In this document: in pieces, positions 1 through 6,607 of the stretch
How the letters are laid out: each line of letters starts with the position of its first letter
Position numbering within the stretch: the first letter of the stretch is position 1
Assembly: GCA_023131935.1 (NCBI GenBank)
Contig: JAGLYY010000238.1
Location: 1 to 8,424, forward strand
Length of the DNA: 8,424 nt
DNA from: Spirochaetales bacterium
Lineage (GTDB): Bacteria > Spirochaetota > Spirochaetia > JAGLYY01
Reading direction: 5' to 3'
Translations under genes and position numbers: made by a program
The notes under the pieces: generated by a model
What the model saw: the letters and a program-made list of their open reading frames with translations, nothing else
What the model was told of the DNA's origin: nothing
Databases searched by the model: none

Positions 1-1950
1 ATAACCAACAGTATCTTTTTCCTCGTGTGCCACAACGATGTAAGAAATATCTTCATCACCGGTTTCAATTGTCAGATCATAGGTATATTTTCCATCATTG
101 TAACCGAAACCGCCAATATCCTCCGGTTTATCATCGCCCGCTTGAATCTGAAGCAGCCTGAAGGAAATCATATCGCCTTCGATATCCGTTTCGGATTGGT
201 ATTCCGTCTCAACAGTAAGCGTGAAGTTTCCTTTGGAATAATGAATCGGAGATTCAGTGAAGTCGTTGATATTGCCACCGAAATTAGCGGATGAGTATAC
301 AACCGCGGATACATCAGATTCCCCAAAATCCGGTGTGATGCATAATGAATAATTCACTGCCAGATTCGGTACAGGTCCGTCAGGAGAAAATTCCTTGCTG
401 GGTTCTTCCGCGTAATTCCCTTCAATATCATTCATTGTATGAGTAGTAACCACGCGATAAGCGTACTGTTTATGCGCGTGTTCCTCTCCCCGTAACTGAA
501 ACGAAAACTCAAGTTCTCCGTTTTCGTTCTCATTTAACATTCCCGACGACTCAGGGGTCTCTGAGGAAAGCGGGATTTCATTTCCGGAAAAGGATTCTGT
601 TTGAATTATTTCGTTTCCATCGAGAATCTCCAGACGAAGTCCTTGTATTTTGTCTAAGTATTCTTCGTTACTGGCAATTGCCAGTAAGCCGTTATAATAC
701 ACAGAATCCTGTTGGGTGATCTCAGGAAATTCTAATGACTCTTGTTTAATGAAAGGTGACTCGGGAATAAGGATGTCAAACTCGAACGGCGCTGAAAGAT
801 TACCGTGTGTCGACCCATCGGTCTCAGTTATTATTGTTTTATCTTCAGTCCATAATCGTATATGATAAGGTATATTGCGGTCTATAGTAAATTCAGCGGA
901 GCTTCCCGGGCTTCCAAAGGAAATTCCTTCTCTCCCGGTCCCCGCGAAAAAATACGGGTCACCCGGATCTCCTCCTTCCTGAAGATTCTCAAAAGATAAA
1001 TAGATACCGTTAAAACCGGAGTTACTAACAACTTCCGGAAAATCATTAGGATCATTCGGGTCAGCCGGTGAGCTTGGCTGAAAGAGGCCGGTCCAGTCAT
1101 TCGTTATTATGAAGTTGTTTCCGTCATCATGTTGAAATTGCAAATATTGATGTACATTTTCTTCATTTATTGAAACAGGCGCTTCGTTATCAATTTTCAT
1201 AGTATATTCTTTAATCGTTCGGTTACCGACCCTGTCCCTAGCATTAAATCTTATTCTATGGGTTCCTTGCCGGGTTACTGTCAGATTATAGTCGGCTCCT
1301 GACTTAACGAAATCGAAACCGTCGACATTCGATGGATGCTGCCATGAAGCGCTGCCTTCGACCATTACATACCACCGTGCGTCATACATACCGGAAGCTG
1401 CATCAGACGCCGTTGCGGTAGCAACAACCGGGCTGTTTAACCAGTGAATGGGATCAACAACAGCACCATTTTGCGTGAAGCCGATACTGACATCGGGAGC
1501 AGTATTATCAATATAGAACCTCTTGAAAATGGTGCCTACTTTTCCATCTCCTTTGAATGGACCATAATCACACCAAAAATCTATTTCCACAGTTACATCT
1601 GTTCTATATGTATAGTACCACCTACCATCTTTCCCCGCACCTTTTGTTCCAGCTTTATTATGTTTATGAACACTATTTATCCATGCATCAATCCAGTACT
1701 GATATGATAAAGGTAAATCGGATTCATATTTTATTATTCTAAAATCAATATGATCCCGAAAGTACATTTTTCCACCTGTTGTTACAATTCCGCTGGTAAC
1801 AATAAGTTTTGCATAATTATTTGTATTTTGCACAATTGTCCATGTTATAATAGCGTAGAGTGCTTGACCAACCAGAAAAAAAAGGATTAGCAGAAAAATG
1901 AATTTAATATGAAAAGAACTTCTTCCTGATTTTATAGGTAATATTCTCAT
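1..1950 (-). CDS. Large exported or membrane-anchored protein with Ig-like domain, partial (C-terminus off the left edge)
   Basis: A 650-codon frame starts at ATG 1950-1948 and stays open with no stop to base 1, so the C-terminus is outside the window. Upstream of the ATG, AGAGAGG overlaps the stop of the preceding gene and serves as ribosome binding site. Residues 14-35 are a strongly hydrophobic segment after a basic N-terminus (a signal anchor or signal peptide, no clear cleavage site). Residues 36-147 are an unrecognised aromatic-rich region. Residues 148-258 look like a bacterial Ig-like/OmpL47-type repeat: an IDNTAPDVSI entry, an ASDAASGM turn, an ARDRVGNR strand and a second IDNEAP at the exit. 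A linker with ADPNDPNDFP follows near 296-305. Residues 390-650 are beta-rich, acidic and possibly fibronectin-like. Only two cysteines, C127 and C537, were seen. A surface or periplasmic binding or adhesion role is inferred; no enzyme motif is visible. It is probably co-transcribed with the propeller gene 13 nt upstream. Confidence 0.85.
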   Translation of the reverse strand, partial: MRILPIKSGRSSFHIKFIFLLILFFLVGQALYAIITWTIVQNTNNYAKLIVTSGIVTTGGKMYFRDHIDFRIIKYESDLPLSYQYWIDAWINSVHKHNKAGTKGAGKDGRWYYTYRTDVTVEIDFWCDYGPFKGDGKVGTIFKRFYIDNTAPDVSIGFTQNGAVVDPIHWLNSPVVATATASDAASGMYDARWYVMVEGSASWQHPSNVDGFDFVKSGADYNLTVTRQGTHRIRFNARDRVGNRTIKEYTMKIDNEAPVSINEENVHQYLQFQHDDGNNFIITNDWTGLFQPSSPADPNDPNDFPEVVSNSGFNGIYLSFENLQEGGDPGDPYFFAGTGREGISFGSPGSSAEFTIDRNIPYHIRLWTEDKTIITETDGSTHGNLSAPFEFDILIPESPFIKQESLEFPEITQQDSVYYNGLLAIASNEEYLDKIQGLRLEILDGNEIIQTESFSGNEIPLSSETPESSGMLNENENGELEFSFQLRGEEHAHKQYAYRVVTTHTMNDIEGNYAEEPSKEFSPDGPVPNLAVNYSLCITPDFGESDVSAVVYSSANFGGNINDFTESPIHYSKGNFTLTVETEYQSETDIEGDMISFRLLQIQAGDDKPEDIGGFGYNDGKYTYDLTIETGDEDISYIVVAHEEKDTVGY

Positions 1951-1963
1951 TCAAACAGCCTCT

Positions 1964-2647
1964 CTACTCGATTTTATTTTCGCGTCTCAATACAAACTGA
2001 TTATTAAAAATGAAAATGTCACTTGCCCCTGATGAAGGTGCTTTTGCAATTTCAGTCCAGACCCAAACTTCTTCTTCAAATACAGCTTTATAGATTGATT
2101 TATCAGAAGTAAGCACAAATAAATCCTCTCCTGACCCAAGAAACATTTTTACAGTCCCTAAAGGCGCATCAACCTCTGTATAGTCCCATTGTTCGCCTTC
2201 AGTACTATAGATTCGGCTAGCTGTATCTACACAATGAACGCCATACCTGACTACAAAACTCTGTATTGTGAATTCAGTTTCAACGAAGTAATCATGCCAG
2301 TTTTCTTCGGTATAGTATTGAAAAGTATTGTCTTCAGTTAAAATGATAATAACACCTTGCGATTCTGTTACTTGTTTGGTAGTTGAGGGAAAGTTAATAT
2401 TTACCTCTTCCCATTGCTCATTTATCGAATTATACGCAAGCACCTTTCCCGAATCGGTCCAGACAGCAATTTTGTTATCCCAGACAAAAGAGGAGATAGC
2501 GTTTTCAGGAGGAGTAATGCCCATATCCACCCATGAGGCAGATGATTCATCGTAATATAAATAAGTTTGATCAGCGAAAGCACTTAATGATAAAAAGAGA
2601 AAGCAAAAGACTGCTAATCCAAAAACAATCTTTGATTTTATGTACAT
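1964..2647 (-). CDS. Exported protein, putative five-bladed beta-propeller
   Basis: This 227-residue protein has a classic signal peptide: basic start, hydrophobic core about residues 8-22, and an SAFA-DQ cleavage region near 25-26. The mature part is made of repeats of about 40 residues. Each has two hydrophobic strands, a T/S-D/E turn, an aromatic Y-x-Y-type strand and a conserved tryptophan at W39, W79, W117, W154 and W195 or W197. The C-terminal tail (about 209-222) supplies two strands with no tryptophan strand after them. The mature N-terminus begins with just that missing strand (TYLYY...W39). This is the pattern of a circularly closed propeller, giving five blades. I do not recognise the family; tachylectin-2, tectonin or Kelch-like folds are the nearest structural ideas. 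GGAGGG lies 6 nt before the ATG. It is probably periplasmic or surface-exposed and in an operon with the downstream Ig-like gene. Ligand or partner is unknown. Confidence 0.85.
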   Translation of the reverse strand: MYIKSKIVFGLAVFCFLFLSLSAFADQTYLYYDESSASWVDMGITPPENAISSFVWDNKIAVWTDSGKVLAYNSINEQWEEVNINFPSTTKQVTESQGVIIILTEDNTFQYYTEENWHDYFVETEFTIQSFVVRYGVHCVDTASRIYSTEGEQWDYTEVDAPLGTVKMFLGSGEDLFVLTSDKSIYKAVFEEEVWVWTEIAKAPSSGASDIFIFNNQFVLRRENKIE

Positions 2648-2835
2648 ATATCGCCCTCCGGCATTTTGAATAACAATAATTCTATTACTGCAACTAAACT
2701 TACATGATCCGGCAATTCTTGAAGAAGAAGAAAAGGTTATTTTGATTTATCCACTATATCGCTGCATATCAAAGCTGTCATCTGATAATAAATTGATCTT
2801 TTCTTATGTATTATTCAATCTATACCTCTCATGTG

Positions 2836-2848
2836 CGGCTGTCAGCCG
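2836..2848. other. Small GC hairpin in the leader of the propeller gene
   Basis: CGGCT and AGCCG form a 5-bp stem around a GTC loop in otherwise very AT-rich DNA. On the minus strand it falls about 17-30 nt after the predicted transcript start of the propeller gene, so it could stabilise the 5' end of a long leader. No T-run follows, so it is not a terminator. Confidence 0.4.
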
Positions 2849-2871
2849 AAATTAAGAAATCAAATCAAAGC

Positions 2872-2900
2872 ATACTAAGATGTTTTTTACTTTTTGTCAA
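2872..2900 (-). promoter_or_regulatory. Sigma70-like promoter for the propeller/Ig-like operon
   Basis: On the minus strand a perfect -35 TTGACA (2895-2900) is separated by exactly 17 bp from a -10 TAGTAT (2872-2877, 4 of 6 matches to TATAAT). A/T tracts lie directly upstream (about 2901-2925), as in an UP element. Transcription would start near 2865, leaving a leader of about 217 nt before the ATG at 2647. A weaker alternative (TTGATA, 17 bp, TAAATC) lies closer to the gene, at about 2746-2774. Confidence 0.6.
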
Positions 2901-3061
2901 AAGAAAAAATCAAAAATTCTTGAAAATAATCTCAAAGCCTTATCTTTCTATAGGTAAGCGAATTTAACCATGGTCATATTTTCGCTCGTGTCCTTCACCT
3001 TTCCATATATCTTGTCCGGTTTCTTTCTCCATCCTTGGTAACTATTCAGGTTACTTAGACT

Positions 3062-3138
3062 GAAGGCTGTAAGCTACTCTTCTCATTTGGGAAACCTATC
3101 CTACCTAACAGCCTACAGCCTATCTACCTACAGCCTTC
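3062..3138. repeat. Cluster of CCTACAGCCT-type short repeats with an inverted arm
   Basis: CCTACAGCCT occurs at 3112-3121 and again at 3127-3136. A variant with one extra A, CCTAACAGCCT, is at 3104-3114. GAAGGCTGTA at 3062-3071 is the exact reverse complement of TACAGCCTTC at 3129-3138, so the cluster can fold as a 10-bp stem with a 57-nt loop. It begins about 20 bp beyond the merR stop. It resembles a degenerate dispersed intergenic repeat; whether it recurs in the genome cannot be seen here. Confidence 0.6.
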
Positions 3139-3157
3139 CCCCCTATCCAGGCAGTTA

Positions 3158-3478
3158 CTATTTTAGTTTTTTCAGGAGGTGAACAGACTTACCATGCAGC
3201 TCGATAAGCTGGGACCTGAGAACCTGGATTCCAGACAGGGTTTCGGGAGGGAGTCCCTGATACTCCTCCCATATCTGTTGCTTTGCCCCCTCAATGGTAT
3301 ACCGTTTTTCATATAAGAGATGGCGAAGCCTGAAGAGGAGGTTCACATCCTGTTTTGAATACACTCTGATTCCCCGGGTGTCCTTACGTGGTGAAATAAG
3401 TGGAATTTCCTTCTCCCAGTAACGAAGGACATGGGGTTTTAGAGAAAGCAGCCTGCAGACATCCCCAATCTGATACAT
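3158..3478 (-). CDS. Minimal MerR-family DNA-binding regulator
   Basis: This is a 106-residue protein with a MerR-type winged helix-turn-helix. The helix-turn-helix spans about residues 2-22 (YQIGDVCRLLSLKPHVLRYWE), the wing is about 30-40 (PRKDTRGIRVY) and the second helical part with TIEGAK is at 61-66. Residues 83-106 form a short helix, probably the dimerisation coiled coil. No effector-binding domain and no cysteine metal or redox cluster follows (only C8 is present), so the signal it senses cannot be read from sequence. Similar short MerR-like proteins occur as single-gene regulators near housekeeping genes in several phyla. Its ATG is 8 nt after the der stop, and the GAGGTG ribosome binding site overlaps that stop codon, implying translational coupling. 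It is the last gene of the ptsI-der-merR operon. Its targets are unknown, with operon autoregulation possible. Confidence 0.9.
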   Translation of the reverse strand: MYQIGDVCRLLSLKPHVLRYWEKEIPLISPRKDTRGIRVYSKQDVNLLFRLRHLLYEKRYTIEGAKQQIWEEYQGLPPETLSGIQVLRSQLIELHGKSVHLLKKLK

Positions 3479-3486
3479 CAGACACC

Positions 3487-4821
3487 TCAGGACCGCTCTC
3501 TGAGCTCAATATCCACCGGTACCGATGTAAATCCAAATTCCTTACGAATCCTATTCTTCAGATATTGGACATAAGATGCGGGAAAACCTTTTTTTCTGTT
3601 TATAAACAGCACAAAACGAACCGGCGCGGCAGACACCTGGGTAATATAGCGGACCCGGAATCGTCCTTTACTGTGCCGTGGGGGTTCTAAATATTCAATC
3701 CATTCTGAAAATCGCTTGTTGAGTTTTCCTGTATCGACCCTCATGAGAAGTTGTTTTTGTATCTTTAGAGCTGTATCAAGAAGAGTATCGACACCTTCTC
3801 CTTTTAAAGCGGAGAGAGGCACAATAGGAGCAAATTCAAGAATTGGAAATACAAACCGAACCCGGTCCTCCATTGCCTGCAGCTGGTTGGGAACATCTTC
3901 AAGAAGGTCCCACTTATTCAAAACAAGGATGACCCCTTTCCCATGTTTTACAATTTGGGCGGCGATTTTTTTATCCTGGTCGGTTACCCCTTCCAGAGAA
4001 TCTATCAGTAGAAAGACGATATCTGAATGTTCAATGCTCTTAATGGCTCTATTTACCGAATAATATTCAATGTTTTCTTCAACCTTTCTTTTCCTCCGAA
4101 TTCCCGCCGTGTCCATCACGGAAAAATGGGTATCCCTGTAGTGGAAGGCCCCCTCAATAACATCCCTGGTAGTGCCGGGGATATCAGAAACGATAGAACT
4201 TCCTGAATCGGTAAGGTAATTGGTAAGGGTGGATTTACCGGTATTCGGTTTTCCGAGAATCGCAAGCCTGATATCATGGGATTCAATGAAATCGTGGTGA
4301 AATTCCATATCGATGGAATTTTCTATTTCCTCTTCTAATTCTCCAATATTGCGCCCGTGGGCAGCGGATACCCCCATCACACGGGGAAATCCAAGATTAT
4401 GAAAATTCCAGACCGCCATTTCCCTTTTTTCGTTATCAACTTTGTTCACAACGAGTATGACCTTTTCCGAGTATGGACGAAGAGCCTCGACAAATGCCTC
4501 ATCTTCAGCGGTAATCTCTTCCACATCCACAATAAAGAGAATAAGGTCAGCTTTCCGGACAACTTCAAGGCTTTTTTCAGTTACCTGACCATCGAGCCCC
4601 TCTCTTTCAATCTTGAAACCGCCGGTATCAACAAGGAGAAGAGGTTTTTCATCAAGATACCAGATTCCGGAAACAGGGTCCCTGGTTACACCAGGTGTGG
4701 GATCCGTTATTGCTTTTCGTTTACCGAGGATCCGGTTAAAGAGTGTTGATTTCCCAACATTTGGCCTGCCCACCAGGGCAATAAGAGGAAGTTGATCACG
4801 AGAGGATGTCGAAGTGTTCAT
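3487..4821 (-). CDS. der: Ribosome-assembly GTPase Der (EngA)
   Basis: Der is an essential GTPase that acts in maturation of the 50S ribosomal subunit. The 444-residue protein has the diagnostic tandem G domains. Domain 1 carries GRPNVGKST (18-26), DTGG (65-68), NKVD (126-129) and SAAHG (152-156). Domain 2 carries GKPNTGKST (190-198), DTAG (237-240), NKWD (302-305) and SALKG (337-341). A C-terminal KH-like domain spans about 355-440. All nucleotide-binding motifs are intact and the length matches the shorter Der proteins (about 436 residues in Bacillus). The ATG at 4821 lies inside the 3' end of ptsI, a 26-nt overlap in another frame. AAAGG sits about 10 nt upstream, so translation is probably coupled to ptsI. 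The next gene, merR, starts 8 nt after the stop. No separate promoter is evident. Confidence 0.98.
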   Translation of the reverse strand: MNTSTSSRDQLPLIALVGRPNVGKSTLFNRILGKRKAITDPTPGVTRDPVSGIWYLDEKPLLLVDTGGFKIEREGLDGQVTEKSLEVVRKADLILFIVDVEEITAEDEAFVEALRPYSEKVILVVNKVDNEKREMAVWNFHNLGFPRVMGVSAAHGRNIGELEEEIENSIDMEFHHDFIESHDIRLAILGKPNTGKSTLTNYLTDSGSSIVSDIPGTTRDVIEGAFHYRDTHFSVMDTAGIRRKRKVEENIEYYSVNRAIKSIEHSDIVFLLIDSLEGVTDQDKKIAAQIVKHGKGVILVLNKWDLLEDVPNQLQAMEDRVRFVFPILEFAPIVPLSALKGEGVDTLLDTALKIQKQLLMRVDTGKLNKRFSEWIEYLEPPRHSKGRFRVRYITQVSAAPVRFVLFINRKKGFPASYVQYLKNRIRKEFGFTSVPVDIELRERS

Positions 4822-6535
4822 TCATCCAGCCTTTCACATATTTATCGATATCGACGTAAGATTTCATTTCCATGATGGTTCCCAATTGCTCTTCCGCTTC
4901 CGCCAAACTCACCGACCTGAGAATCTGCTTAACTTCAGGGATGCCAAAGGCACTCATACTGAATTCATCCAGCCCAAGGGCAAGAAGAATAACTGTCGCG
5001 TAAGGGTCTGCAGCCATTTCACCACACATACCAACAGGAATACTATGGGCATGGGCATTATCAATAACCATCTTTATCAGACGAAGTACCCCCGGGTGAA
5101 AGGGTTCGTACATGTAGGCAATCTTTTCATTTCCCCGATCAATAGCGATAGTATATTGGATAAGGTCGTTTGTTCCAATAGAAAAGAAATCAGCCCTTTT
5201 TGCAAGGATATCTGCCGTAAGAGCGGCAGAGGGAACTTCGATCATAATACCAACGGGGATTTCATTGGAAAATGGGATTCCCTGTTTATGAAGCTCGTCT
5301 ATAACTTCTTCTAAAACTTCAAGGGCCCTGTTCAATTCCTCGATGCCGGAAATCATGGGAAACATGATTCGGAGATCCCCATAAACAGAAGCCCGTAAAA
5401 GTGCCCGAAGCTGGACTTTGAAGACATCAGTTCTTGCCAAACAATAGCGGATAGCCCGCCATCCGAGGAGAGGATTTTTATCTTCGACGGCCTCAATATC
5501 AGGTATCACCTTATCGCCCCCAACATCAAGAGTCCGGATGGTTACCGGTTTGCCGCTCATTGACTCAAGGACCTGTCGGTAAGCACGGTATTGCTCATCT
5601 TCTGTCGCGACACCACCGGGATGAAGGAAGAGAAATTCACTTCGATAAAGCCCGATACCATCGGCCCCGTGGGAGAGAACCGAATCGGTTTCTTCGGGGA
5701 CCTCAATATTTGCTTTCAAGAGAATATGTTTTCCATCCAGGGTTTCCGCGGGCAGTTCATTAAGGTTAAGAAGCGCCTCCTCCCGCTTCTGCCAGGCCTG
5801 CCAGGCTCTATCCGATCTTTCCCGGACCTTTTCATCGGGATTGACGATTACCGTCCCGGAATTACCATCTACAACTATTTCATCCCCAGTCCGTACTATC
5901 TTGGTGATCTCTGAAAGGCCGAGTACAGCAGGAATTTCAAATGACCGGGCAAGTATTGCGGTGTGGGAGGTACGTCCCCCCGCGTCCATGGCTATCCCCT
6001 TGATCATCCGCTTGTTCATCGCCAGAGCATCAGAGGGAAGCAAGTTGTGAGTAACAAGAATTACCTCTTCAGTAAGGTCCGCGAGGGAAATTCTATTCCT
6101 GTATAACAGGTGATTAAGGACCCGGTTCGAAATATCATGCAAATCGATGGTCCGTTCCCTGAGGTACTGATCATCAGCATTATCAAGCATTGCTATCTGT
6201 CGCTGAATGGTTTTAAAGAAGATCCATTCAACATTTTGTGATCGCTCCATGAGGGAAAGCCGGACCTCCTCGATGAATGAGGGGTCCTGGAGCATGAGAA
6301 TATGAGAATCGAGAAATTGGCTGTCCTGTTCCGTCAGATCAGAGTAAGTTTTCTTTTTTAGGGCCTCAATTTCCCCGATGGCTTTCTTCAATGCCCGTTC
6401 AAACCGGTCCATTTCCCGGCCAATCTCGTCCGGGCTAATGCTGTACCGTGGAATCCGGAGATTTTCATCCAGATAAAGAAAAGCTTTTCCGATTATGATA
6501 CCGGGGGAGGCAGATATTCCGGTAAATTCTCTCAT
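4796..6535 (-). CDS. ptsI: Phosphoenolpyruvate-protein phosphotransferase (PTS Enzyme I)
   Basis: Enzyme I takes phosphate from phosphoenolpyruvate and passes it to the histidine of HPr, the first step of the cytoplasmic sugar phosphotransferase system. Counting from ATG 6535, the protein has 579 residues. It shows the N-terminal ISASPGIIIGKA signature (about 6-17), the phosphohistidine motif GGRTSHTAI with H191, and the PEP-binding barrel with GIGLYRSEFLF (about 293-303), TLDVGGDK (335-342), IGTNDLIQYT (453-462) and the acid/base cysteine in GMCGE (C504). These positions match the E. coli enzyme (575 aa, H189, C502). A longer frame from ATG 6589 adds 18 residues with no family counterpart. 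That extension overlaps a strong promoter, so 6535 is preferred. Its stop overlaps der by 26 nt. No HPr or Enzyme II gene is in the window, so a transport versus regulatory role is open. Confidence 0.97.
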   Translation of the reverse strand: MREFTGISASPGIIIGKAFLYLDENLRIPRYSISPDEIGREMDRFERALKKAIGEIEALKKKTYSDLTEQDSQFLDSHILMLQDPSFIEEVRLSLMERSQNVEWIFFKTIQRQIAMLDNADDQYLRERTIDLHDISNRVLNHLLYRNRISLADLTEEVILVTHNLLPSDALAMNKRMIKGIAMDAGGRTSHTAILARSFEIPAVLGLSEITKIVRTGDEIVVDGNSGTVIVNPDEKVRERSDRAWQAWQKREEALLNLNELPAETLDGKHILLKANIEVPEETDSVLSHGADGIGLYRSEFLFLHPGGVATEDEQYRAYRQVLESMSGKPVTIRTLDVGGDKVIPDIEAVEDKNPLLGWRAIRYCLARTDVFKVQLRALLRASVYGDLRIMFPMISGIEELNRALEVLEEVIDELHKQGIPFSNEIPVGIMIEVPSAALTADILAKRADFFSIGTNDLIQYTIAIDRGNEKIAYMYEPFHPGVLRLIKMVIDNAHAHSIPVGMCGEMAADPYATVILLALGLDEFSMSAFGIPEVKQILRSVSLAEAEEQLGTIMEMKSYVDIDKYVKGWMNEHFDILS

Positions 6536-6544
6536 GTCGCAATT

Positions 6545-6573
6545 ACTATACGAAGTTTTTCTATGGGTGTCAA
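6545..6573 (-). promoter_or_regulatory. Strong sigma70-like promoter of the ptsI-der-merR operon
   Basis: On the minus strand, TTGACA (6568-6573, perfect) is followed after exactly 17 bp by TATAGT (6545-6550, 5 of 6 to consensus). A start point about 7 nt after the -10 falls near 6538, only two or three bases before the ATG at 6535. No Shine-Dalgarno sequence could fit there, so the mRNA would be leaderless or nearly so. The promoter lies in the divergent gap shared with the GerMN gene. Confidence 0.75.
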
Positions 6574-6607
6574 ATCTGCGCCTATTCATGCCGATACCTT
6601 ACAGGAT

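Larger units (their letters stand above)
2648..3157. other. 510-bp AT-rich intergenic region
   Basis: No convincing gene is seen here on either strand. It holds the promoter at 2872-2900, the hairpin at 2836-2848, a tiny 22-codon minus-strand frame at 2964-3032 (considered and not called) and a repeat cluster at 3062-3138. GC is about 30% by hand count in 2701-2940. I see no GC-rich hairpin plus T-run that would end the merR transcript, so the end of that operon is unresolved. Confidence 0.7.

Noticed and set aside
882..1100. 72-codon minus-strand frame within the Ig-like gene
   Set aside because: It lies in another frame of the continuous 650-codon gene, is rich in basic residues typical of shadow frames, and has no ribosome binding site.
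1964..1990. Premature stop in the propeller gene, since the last repeat seems half-length
   Set aside because: The missing strand is supplied by the mature N-terminus, which is the normal closure of a propeller, and the next gene's ribosome binding site immediately follows the stop.
2964..3032. 22-codon minus-strand frame (MEKETGQDIWKGEGHERKYDHG) with an AAGG just before its ATG
   Set aside because: The AAGG abuts the ATG too closely to be a good ribosome binding site, the frame is very short, and no family is recognisable. It could be a remnant or chance; homologue conservation would be needed to call it.
3038..3054. GTAAC/GTTAC 5-bp hairpin
   Set aside because: It is short and has no T-run or conserved context; likely chance.
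4814..5314. 166-codon plus-strand frame opposite ptsI
   Set aside because: It is antisense to a fully conserved Enzyme I coding region and has no recognisable domain; a shadow.
6536..6589. 18-residue N-terminal extension of Enzyme I from ATG 6589
   Set aside because: It has a possible AAGG ribosome binding site, but it lies upstream of and across the strong promoter and has no counterpart in the family.
6563..6607. 15-residue N-terminal extension of the GerMN protein
   Set aside because: It has no ribosome binding site, overlaps the -35 region and spacer of the ptsI promoter, and precedes a typical short basic segment plus transmembrane start at 6608. Not fully excluded.
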